Of a stretch of 5,158 nucleotides of DNA, positions 1-5,158 are shown in pieces. Below the pieces are notes generated by a model, which was not told the origin of the DNA, did not search any database, and worked only from the letters and a program-made list of their open reading frames with translations. Position numbers and translations under genes: made by a program. Origin of the DNA: Bacteroidota bacterium (lineage in GTDB: Bacteria > Bacteroidota > Bacteroidia > Bacteroidales > VadinHA17); the NCBI GenBank assembly GCA_030642585.1, contig DAOWNN010000200.1:1-5158 (forward strand), given 5' to 3'. Position 1 is the stretch's first letter, and every line of letters begins with the position of its first letter.

Positions 1-3
1 GCA

Positions 4-11
4 TATATTTG
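4..11 (+). promoter_or_regulatory. Likely panC promoter, -7 element
   Basis: The bases TATATTTG match the Bacteroidota -7 consensus TAnnTTTG at every fixed position. With transcription usually starting a few bases after the final G, the start would fall near 15-18 and leave a leader of about 11-14 bases before the panC ATG at 29. The matching -33 element would lie upstream of the window, so only half of the promoter can be checked. The consensus is known from the phylum; its use here is an inference. Confidence 0.5.
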
Positions 12-28
12 CACAATATTACAGACGA

Positions 29-892
29 ATGAAAATTGTTACTAAGAAAAAAGATCTGATTCATTTTCTTGGACCCAAATGGAAAGCACCTGGGAAAATC
101 GGGCTTGTCCCTACCATGGGGGCCCTGCACAAAGGGCATCTTTCTCTAATATTTGAAGCACTTAAGGAAAACTCACATATTCTGGTTAGCATCTTTGTAA
201 ATCCCACTCAATTTAACGATAGTAAGGATTTAGTAAATTATCCAAGAAACAATTCAGAAGATCTGGACATTTTAGAGGGTCTGTTGAGACAGGAAGATAT
301 TGTGTTTATACCTGACGAAACAGAAATGTATCCTGAACCAGACATACGCATCTTTGATTTTGGCCACCTTGATAAAATTATGGAGGGGGCAAAAAGGCCT
401 GGGCACTTCAATGGTGTTGCTCAAATTGTAAGTAAATTGTTTGACTTAATCAAACCTGATATTGCATACTTTGGAGAAAAAGACCTTCAGCAACTTATAA
501 TTATTAAAAAATTAACAGAAATTACAGGTAGTAATACAGCTATAATCGGCTGTCCTATCATTCGCGAAAATGATGGCTTAGCAATGAGTTCGCGCAATAG
601 ATTATTGAGCGAGGCCGAAAGAAAAGAGGCAGTAAAAATATCACAGGCACTATTTGATGCTGCTAAGCTCAAAAACCGGTTAAACCCAGGTAAATTAAGG
701 AAAAACATCATCGATCGTATCAATTCAAACCCTGAACTGAAAGTGGAATACTTCGAAATTGTAGATGGCTTTAACCTGAAGCCCGTTAAAAGCTGGGACA
801 GTTCTCCTCTGATTTTTGGCTGTGTAGCAGTAAAGATTGGATCAATTAGGCTGATAGATAATTATAAACTGGTTGACAAAAAAAATAAATAA
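29..892 (+). CDS. panC: Pantothenate synthetase (pantoate--beta-alanine ligase)
   Basis: This cytoplasmic enzyme joins pantoate and beta-alanine, using ATP and passing through a pantoyl-adenylate intermediate, in the last step of pantothenate (vitamin B5, coenzyme A precursor) synthesis. The 287-residue product is close to the usual family length of about 280. The Rossmann-type N-terminal domain carries PTMGALHKGH at residues 28-37 with the HxGH nucleotide-binding signature at 34-37. Further family motifs are FVNPTQF (56-62), RPGHFNGV (123-130), FGEKDLQQ (148-155) and the KMSKS-like MSSRN (176-180). The C-terminal part forms the lid domain. The ATG at 29 is chosen because it gives the expected N-terminus and lies just after a promoter element. 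The gene ends in (TAAA)x3 at 886-897, which puts a stop codon in all three frames. panD follows after 59 bases and supplies the beta-alanine. No key motif is missing. Confidence 0.97.
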   Translation: MKIVTKKKDLIHFLGPKWKAPGKIGLVPTMGALHKGHLSLIFEALKENSHILVSIFVNPTQFNDSKDLVNYPRNNSEDLDILEGLLRQEDIVFIPDETEMYPEPDIRIFDFGHLDKIMEGAKRPGHFNGVAQIVSKLFDLIKPDIAYFGEKDLQQLIIIKKLTEITGSNTAIIGCPIIRENDGLAMSSRNRLLSEAERKEAVKISQALFDAAKLKNRLNPGKLRKNIIDRINSNPELKVEYFEIVDGFNLKPVKSWDSSPLIFGCVAVKIGSIRLIDNYKLVDKKNK

Positions 893-913
893 ATAAACCT
901 GATTCCTTAATTG

Positions 914-944
914 TTTGAACTTATATTCATATTCTGTAACTTTG
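914..944 (+). promoter_or_regulatory. panD promoter, Bacteroidota-type -33/-7
   Basis: TTTG at 914-917 and TAACTTTG at 937-944 are separated by 19 bases. This fits the Bacteroidota housekeeping promoter (-33 TTTG/TTG, spacer about 19, -7 TAnnTTTG). Transcription would be expected near 948-951, immediately before the panD ATG at 952. The genes downstream (membrane protein, heptose enzyme) may be transcribed from here too. No hairpin terminator is visible between panC and this site, so read-through from panC is also possible. Confidence 0.7.
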
Positions 945-951
945 CATCGTT

Positions 952-1305
952 ATGTTTATAGAAGTAGTTAAATCAAAAATTCATAAGGTTACTGTAACAG
1001 AAGCTAATTTACAGTATGTAGGAAGCATTTCTATTGATGAAGCCCTGATGGAAGCTGCTAATATTATTGAAAATGAAAAGGTTCAGGTTGTCAACCTCAA
1101 CAACGGAGAGCGTCTGGAAACTTATGTAATTAAAGGTGAAAAAAACTCAGGAGCCATTTGTCTTAATGGCCCTGCTGCAAGAAAAGCTGCAGTTGGAGAT
1201 GTTATTATTATTATATCTTATGCAATGCTTGAATTTGAAGAAGCCAAATCATTTTCACCTCAACTTTGTTTTCCCGATACCTCAACCAACAAACTTCTCA
1301 AATAA
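952..1305 (+). CDS. panD: Aspartate 1-decarboxylase, pyruvoyl-dependent
   Basis: PanD removes the alpha-carboxyl group of L-aspartate to give beta-alanine, the substrate of the PanC enzyme encoded just upstream. The family is made as an inactive proenzyme that cuts itself between Gly24 and Ser25, the new N-terminal serine becoming the pyruvoyl cofactor. Here YVGSISID (residues 22-29) places Gly24-Ser25 at exactly the canonical positions. Other known active-site residues are also in register: Lys9, His11, Tyr22, Arg54, Thr57, Tyr58 and Asn72 followed by Gly73. At 117 residues it is slightly shorter than the Escherichia coli protein (126). The ATG at 952 is fixed by the cleavage-site numbering. 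It lies only 7 bases after the -7 promoter element, so the mRNA leader is probably very short. The next gene starts 6 bases after the stop and in the same frame, which suggests co-transcription. Confidence 0.97.
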   Translation: MFIEVVKSKIHKVTVTEANLQYVGSISIDEALMEAANIIENEKVQVVNLNNGERLETYVIKGEKNSGAICLNGPAARKAAVGDVIIIISYAMLEFEEAKSFSPQLCFPDTSTNKLLK

Positions 1306-1311
1306 TTCCAA

Positions 1312-2319
1312 TTGAGAAAAATAATTATCAATTCCTTCAAATTCCTTTTATTCCTTTTTATCGGAATAGTGTTACTTTATTTTGCTTTTAAAGACATCAA
1401 CTTTCAAGACCTATGGATTGATCTGAAACAGGCAAATTATAATTGGGTAATTCTTGCATTGAGTCTAAGTGTTTTAAGTCATCTGAGCAGGGCAATGAGA
1501 TGGAAAATATTAATTGAACCCCTTGGATATTCGCCCAAAACCAGGAATGTTTTTTATGCAGTGATGATTGGATATCTTGCGAACCTGGCTGCACCACGAC
1601 TTGGAGAAATTTCCAGATGCGGCTCTCTGAACAAAACCGATAAAATTCCTTTTGATTCACTTATTGGGACGGTAATTGTTGAAAGAACTATTGACCTGCT
1701 CACATTAATTATTCTGACTATTATTATCTTTTTTTCCAAGATTAATTTTTTTGGAAATTTCATTATTCATAATGTTTATATGCCACTTTCCTTAAAAATT
1801 CAGGAAATGTTTTCAGCCACCTCCCGGATATTGTTCCTGATTGGAATTATATTTATTTCCCTGGTAATTATCTGGTACTTAAGGGGAGTAATCTCAAAGA
1901 TGAAAATCTTTCAAAAATTCAAAAAAATTGGTCTGGGTGTCTTAGATGGAATAAAGTCTGTATATAAAATGAAAAGATTTTCCGGCTTTATTTTTCATAC
2001 TTTTTTTATTTGGTCTTTATACTTTTTGATGACCTGGGTGATGGTTTTTGCTCTTCCCGAAACCTCTTTTCTCACAGCTATTGATGGCTTATTTTTGTTG
2101 GTTATTGGTTCTTTTGGTATGGCTGCACCAGTTCAAGGAGGAATTGGCGCTTTTCATTGGATTATTTCCAGGGGTCTGAGCATTTATGGAATACCCTTTG
2201 AAAAAGGACTGGCATTTGCAACAATCCTTCATGAAAGCCAATTGCTTATGGTACTTATTCTGGGGTCAATTTCTTTAATTATCGTCGTATTAAACAGGAA
2301 AAAATCTTATCTTGCATAA
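1312..2319 (+). CDS. UPF0104 / lysylphosphatidylglycerol synthase TM-domain family protein
   Basis: This is a polytopic inner-membrane protein of 335 residues with about eight hydrophobic segments, roughly at 9-26, 45-60, 78-95, 118-142, 172-190, 225-247, 255-275 and 300-327. Family-typical polar motifs are RAMRW (60-64), PRLGE (95-99), ER (124-125) and PVQGGIGAFH (273-282). The family (PF03706) matches the flippase-like membrane part of MprF, but this protein lacks the cytosolic aminoacyl-transferase domain. It is therefore unlikely to make lysyl-phosphatidylglycerol itself, and a lipid or envelope transport role is only an inference. The start is TTG at 1312: the panD stop (1303-1305) lies in the same frame directly upstream, and the first in-frame ATG codes for residue 62, beyond the first membrane segments. 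The family sequence begins at about this point. It sits 6 bases after panD and 21 bases before the heptose adenylyltransferase gene, so one operon is likely. Confidence 0.9.
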   Translation: MRKIIINSFKFLLFLFIGIVLLYFAFKDINFQDLWIDLKQANYNWVILALSLSVLSHLSRAMRWKILIEPLGYSPKTRNVFYAVMIGYLANLAAPRLGEISRCGSLNKTDKIPFDSLIGTVIVERTIDLLTLIILTIIIFFSKINFFGNFIIHNVYMPLSLKIQEMFSATSRILFLIGIIFISLVIIWYLRGVISKMKIFQKFKKIGLGVLDGIKSVYKMKRFSGFIFHTFFIWSLYFLMTWVMVFALPETSFLTAIDGLFLLVIGSFGMAAPVQGGIGAFHWIISRGLSIYGIPFEKGLAFATILHESQLLMVLILGSISLIIVVLNRKKSYLA

Positions 2320-2340
2320 GAAGTTCCTAATTTTAATACA

Positions 2341-2832
2341 ATGGATCAATATTATTTTATTCAAGACAAAATAACCGATATCATTGGTCTGCGCTATATG
2401 CTTTCGGTATACCGGTTTAAAAATCAAAAAATAGTTTTTACAGAAGGATGTTTCGATCTCATCCATCGCGGACATATCAAATTTCTTACTCAGGCAGCCG
2501 GAATGGGAGATAAATTAATAGTAGGGCTTAACTCTGACTCCTCTGCCTCAAAGTTAAAAGGGAAGGGCAGGCCCATTCAAACTCATGGGACCAGATCAAT
2601 GATTCTTGCATCTCTTCGTTTTGTTGATCATGTTGTAATTTTTGAAAATGAAACACCTCTGAAGCTACTCAAAATAATTCAGCCCGATGTTCTTGTAAAA
2701 GGGGGAGATTGTGTTGAAGATGAAACCATTGGGGACGATCTGGTATCATCAAAAGGAGGTAGAATCGTCACTCTTGATGTTTTGAAAGGTTATTCCACTA
2801 CTTCTCTGATTGAAAGAATAAAAAGTCTCTAA
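2341..2832 (+). CDS. rfaE2: D-glycero-beta-D-manno-heptose 1-phosphate adenylyltransferase, stand-alone
   Basis: This cytoplasmic nucleotidyltransferase transfers AMP from ATP to heptose 1-phosphate to give ADP-heptose, the sugar donor for the lipopolysaccharide inner core. It corresponds to the C-terminal half of the two-domain HldE of Escherichia coli. At 163 residues it is a single-domain form, so the kinase partner must be encoded elsewhere. Visible motifs are GCFDLIHRGH at 36-45 with the HxGH signature at 42-45, GRP at 76-78, LVKGGD at 118-123 and GYSTTSLI at 150-157. Two places differ from what I recall of the family. The residue before GCFD is Glu35 where Asn is usual, and residues 80-85 read QTHGTR where an acidic NDE-like stretch normally follows RP. 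The ATG at 2341 is preferred over the later ATG at 2398 because the extra N-terminal residues resemble those of Bacteroidota homologues. Function is probable from the motifs; related cytidylyltransferases with other substrates cannot be wholly excluded. Confidence 0.88.
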   Translation: MDQYYFIQDKITDIIGLRYMLSVYRFKNQKIVFTEGCFDLIHRGHIKFLTQAAGMGDKLIVGLNSDSSASKLKGKGRPIQTHGTRSMILASLRFVDHVVIFENETPLKLLKIIQPDVLVKGGDCVEDETIGDDLVSSKGGRIVTLDVLKGYSTTSLIERIKSL

Positions 2833-2904
2833 ATATCTTTAAAATCTCAGATGTTTTCAGAAATTACATAAATTTAAATTCTATGCAAATATTCTCATTG
2901 ATTG

Positions 2905-4263
2905 ATGGCCAAATCTAAAAGTGTTTATGTTTGTCAGAGTTGCGGTGCAGAATCTGCAAAATGGATTGGGAAATGTCCTTCGTGCCAACAATGGAATTCC
3001 TATGTTGAAGAGATTTTTCAAAAACCCGACCGGTCTGTTGTTTCCTTTTCACCCACCAAATCCAGTCCTGTTCCTATTTCAGACATTCAGCCTCATAAAA
3101 GGGGCAGAATTAAAACCTTAAGTAAAGAGTTTGATAGGCTTCTGGGTGGTGGCCTGGTTCCCGGATCGCTTATTCTTCTTGGTGGAGAGCCCGGAATTGG
3201 CAAGTCAACTATGGCTCTCCAGGTGCTACTTGGTATGGAAAAAACCATAAGTCTATATGTTTCAGGAGAAGAAAGCGAGCAACAAATAAAGATACGTTCA
3301 GAACGCATTGGAAACACAAATGAAACTTGTTTTATTTATTGTGAAACAAAACTGGAAGATATACTCCACAATATAGAACGGATTAAACCAGAAGTTGTTA
3401 TTATCGACTCCATTCAAACCATTCATACCGAAAGAATAGAATCTTCTCCCGGAAGTGTTTCCCAGGTTCGGGAATCTGCCAGTTTACTGCTTAAATATTC
3501 AAAAGGATCGGGTATCCCAATTATTCTCATCGGACATATCACGAAGGACGGAAGCCTGGCAGGGCCGAAAGTACTGGAACATATTGTTGATACAGTTCTT
3601 TATTTCGAAGGCGACCGCAATCATCTTTACAGAATTTTAAGGGTTAATAAAAATCGTTTTGGATCTACTTCTGAGCTTGGCATATTTGAAATGAATGATA
3701 CAGGCTTACGTGAAATTGAGAATCCCTCTGAGCTTCTAATTTCTCATTTTGAAGAAAAGTTAAGTGGAGTTGCCATATCAGCTACATTAGACGGGACTCG
3801 GCCGTTTCTTATTGAGACTCAGGCCCTTGTAAGCTCTGCGGTATATGGAACACCACAAAGATCCTCTACAGGATTTGATTTGCGACGATTAAATATGTTA
3901 CTCGCAATTTTAGAAAAAAGAGCTGGTTTTAAATTAGCTGCAAAAGATGTTTTTCTTAACATTGCCGGAGGAATAAAAGTTGCAGACCCGGCAATTGATA
4001 TGGCTGTAATTTGTTCTATATTATCATCAAACCTGGATTTTCCAATTGATAAGAAAAAATGTTTTTCTGCTGAAGTGGGCTTATCTGGGGAAATACGACC
4101 GGTGAGTCGCATTGAACAAAGAATTTTGGAAGCTGAAAAATTGGGTTTTGAGCAAATATACCTTTCAAAATATAATTTAAAAGGACTGAAAACTGCAAAA
4201 TATACAATTCAAATTGTACCTCTTGATAAAATAGAAAATCTAATTCGGCAATTATTTAGTTAA
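2905..4263 (+). CDS. radA: DNA repair and recombination ATPase RadA (Sms)
   Basis: RadA is a RecA-like hexameric ATPase that helps branch migration and processing of recombination intermediates in the cytoplasm. The product has 452 residues, the normal family length. Domains in order are a four-cysteine zinc finger (Cys10, Cys13, Cys24, Cys27), a RecA-type ATPase core with Walker A GEPGIGKST at 94-102 and Walker B VVIID at 164-168, the RadA-specific KNRFG motif at 249-253, and a C-terminal Lon-protease-like domain from about residue 280. I place the start at the ATG at 2905. A TTG directly before it (2902) is in frame and would add only one residue, but MAKSK is the more typical beginning. 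The gene follows the heptose enzyme gene after 72 AT-rich bases without a convincing promoter, and the lipoprotein gene follows 11 bases downstream. All key motifs are intact. Confidence 0.97.
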   Translation: MAKSKSVYVCQSCGAESAKWIGKCPSCQQWNSYVEEIFQKPDRSVVSFSPTKSSPVPISDIQPHKRGRIKTLSKEFDRLLGGGLVPGSLILLGGEPGIGKSTMALQVLLGMEKTISLYVSGEESEQQIKIRSERIGNTNETCFIYCETKLEDILHNIERIKPEVVIIDSIQTIHTERIESSPGSVSQVRESASLLLKYSKGSGIPIILIGHITKDGSLAGPKVLEHIVDTVLYFEGDRNHLYRILRVNKNRFGSTSELGIFEMNDTGLREIENPSELLISHFEEKLSGVAISATLDGTRPFLIETQALVSSAVYGTPQRSSTGFDLRRLNMLLAILEKRAGFKLAAKDVFLNIAGGIKVADPAIDMAVICSILSSNLDFPIDKKKCFSAEVGLSGEIRPVSRIEQRILEAEKLGFEQIYLSKYNLKGLKTAKYTIQIVPLDKIENLIRQLFS

Positions 4264-4274
4264 AATTTAAACAC

Positions 4275-4973
4275 ATGAAAAAGTACATTCTAATAAGTTT
4301 TATGAGTCTCTTCTTGTTTTCCGCCTGTGATATTTTAAAAGAACTTGAAATTCCGGTTTATGGGACAGTTACTGAAGGAGATATTGTTAATGGATTAAAA
4401 GAAGCTTTAAAGATTGGTACTGAGAATGGTATCAACTCATTGAACCAGCAGGATGGTTTTTACGGGAACCCCCTTTTCAGAATCCCTTTCCCCGAAGAGG
4501 CAAAATATGTAGAAGAAAAATTAAGAGCCCTTGGTTTCAATAAAATGATTGATGATTTTATTATAACACTGAACCGGGGTGCAGAAAAGGCAGTAAAAAA
4601 AGCGTCTCCTATCTTCCTGGATGCCATTACAAGCATGAGCTTTTCAGATGCAAGGGCTATTCTGAATGGTAAAGAGGATGAAGCCACCAGGTATTTTCAT
4701 TCAAAAACTAATGATCAATTGATTGTTGCATTTAAACCGGACGTACAAACAACATTAGATCAAGTTCATGTAACTTCCTACTGGGATGACATAACGACTG
4801 CATATAATAAGATCCCTTTTACTAAAAAAGTGGAAACCGATCTTGCACAATACGTAACTGAAAAAACAGTTGATGGTTTGTTTACACGTATTGCCCAGGA
4901 AGAGAAATTAATTCGTGAAGACCCCAAAGCCAGGGTTACCGAAATTCTTCGAAAAGTTTTCGGACAACAATAA
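4275..4973 (+). CDS. DUF4197 domain lipoprotein, function unknown
   Basis: The product has 232 residues. Its N-terminus is a lipoprotein signal peptide: Lys2-Lys3, a hydrophobic stretch at about 4-15, then LFSAC with the probable lipidated Cys18. Phe at the -3 position of the lipobox is less usual. Most of the mature part resembles DUF4197 (PF13852). Recognisable pieces are DIVNGLKEALKIGTENGI (36-53), DGFYGNP (60-66), a Gly-Phe-Asn-Lys start to a helical stretch (87-121), ILNGKEDEATRYF (129-141) and a charged C-terminal helix ending in ILRKVFG (224-230). It appears mainly helical, with no catalytic signature I recognise. It should be anchored in the periplasm or outer membrane. Asp19 follows the lipidated cysteine; in Escherichia coli this retains lipoproteins in the inner membrane, but that rule is not established in Bacteroidota. 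The gene begins 11 bases after radA, suggesting co-transcription, but no functional link is known to me. The family call rests on remembered motifs. Confidence 0.85.
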   Translation: MKKYILISFMSLFLFSACDILKELEIPVYGTVTEGDIVNGLKEALKIGTENGINSLNQQDGFYGNPLFRIPFPEEAKYVEEKLRALGFNKMIDDFIITLNRGAEKAVKKASPIFLDAITSMSFSDARAILNGKEDEATRYFHSKTNDQLIVAFKPDVQTTLDQVHVTSYWDDITTAYNKIPFTKKVETDLAQYVTEKTVDGLFTRIAQEEKLIREDPKARVTEILRKVFGQQ

Positions 4974-5158
4974 AAATGATTGATACAGGTCTTTGAACAG
5001 ATGGGAAAGGGTTTTGCTTTGAGGCCAGAAAAAAGAGGCTGACAATTGATGGTGAATACAATTATGTAGACGGGTCATTTTATTGTTTTTATTGACCCCT
5101 TTCAGGCATACGCGTCAACTTAAGAAGAGTTTTGTCTGTACCTGAATCAATTGGAGGC
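4974..5158. other. 3' intergenic tail, no supported gene
   Basis: These 185 bases follow the lipoprotein gene up to the window edge. No plus-strand frame with a start codon extends beyond about 13 codons. One plus frame is open from 4997 to 5092, interrupted by TGA at 5093-5095, then open to the edge, but has no ATG. On the minus strand a frame is open from the edge (about 5157) to a TAA at 5089-5091 and could be the C-terminal end of a convergent gene. Both fragments are too short to call. No tRNA-like structure or strong terminator is visible. Confidence 0.6.
5072..5098. repeat. Short inverted repeat GGGTCA / TGACCC
   Basis: GGGTCA at 5072-5077 and TGACCC at 5093-5098 can form a 6-bp stem with a 15-base AT-rich loop. 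It lies about 100 bases after the lipoprotein stop codon. It could help end transcription, but the loop is long and no T-run follows the stem on either strand, so it is a poor match to an intrinsic terminator. It may be chance. Confidence 0.3.

Noticed and set aside
878..897. Run of eight A followed by (TAAA)x3 at the end of panC, as a slippage or recoding site
   Set aside because: It affects only the last few residues of PanC, and stops in all three frames follow at once, so slippage would have little effect. Such A-rich gene ends are common in AT-rich genomes.
2869..2880. TAAATTTA and the palindrome AATTTAAATT upstream of radA as promoter or operator
   Set aside because: The -7 match lacks the final G, no -33 element lies at the right distance, and AT-only palindromes are expected by chance here.
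2902..2904. TTG as the radA start codon
   Set aside because: It adds one residue before a proper ATG at 2905, and MAKSK is the typical RadA N-terminus.
3093..4207. Minus-strand open frames across radA
   Set aside because: They lie opposite a fully conserved gene with all motifs intact and carry no recognisable protein features.
5072..5098. Intrinsic terminator after the DUF4197 gene
   Set aside because: The stem is only 6 bp, the loop is 15 bases, and no T-tract follows the stem; kept only as a weak inverted repeat.
1..5158. Novel mobile, defence or secondary-metabolite system
   Set aside because: All genes belong to known housekeeping families, and there are no terminal repeats, transposase or integrase motifs, CRISPR-like repeats or tRNA-like sequences.

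Overview
The window looks like chromosomal core-genome DNA from a member of the phylum Bacteroidota, probably class Bacteroidia. Three things point there. The base composition is AT-rich. Two upstream regions match the Bacteroidota promoter -7 element TAnnTTTG, and no strong Shine-Dalgarno sequences precede the genes. The gene order (panC, panD, UPF0104 membrane protein, rfaE2-type adenylyltransferase, radA) is, as far as I recall, typical of that phylum. I could not run a database search, so the taxonomic call is an inference.

Layout: all six supported genes lie on the plus strand. Bases 1-28 hold only the end of an upstream intergenic region with a likely panC promoter element. panC (29-892) and panD (952-1305) encode two steps of pantothenate (vitamin B5) synthesis: PanD makes beta-alanine from aspartate, and PanC joins beta-alanine to pantoate. 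A good promoter sits between them, so panD probably has its own start site a few bases before its ATG. Six bases after panD comes a polytopic membrane protein of the UPF0104 / lysylphosphatidylglycerol synthase transmembrane family (1312-2319, TTG start). It is followed closely by a stand-alone heptose-1-phosphate adenylyltransferase (2341-2832) for ADP-heptose / lipopolysaccharide core synthesis. After a 72-base gap come radA (2905-4263), a DNA-repair and recombination ATPase, and 11 bases later a DUF4197 lipoprotein (4275-4973). The last 185 bases contain no gene I can support, only a short inverted repeat and some inconclusive open-frame fragments at the window edge.

How the genes fit together: panC and panD share a pathway. 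The membrane protein and the heptose enzyme both concern the cell envelope. RadA is functionally unrelated, and its lipoprotein neighbour has no known role. The cluster is best read as a compact housekeeping run, not a specialised system. I found no mobile element, CRISPR array, RNA gene, toxin-antitoxin or defence locus. The points worth a second look are the near-leaderless panD start, the TTG start directly after the panD stop in the same frame, unusual residues near the catalytic motif of the heptose enzyme, and the uncharacterised DUF4197 lipoprotein beside radA.
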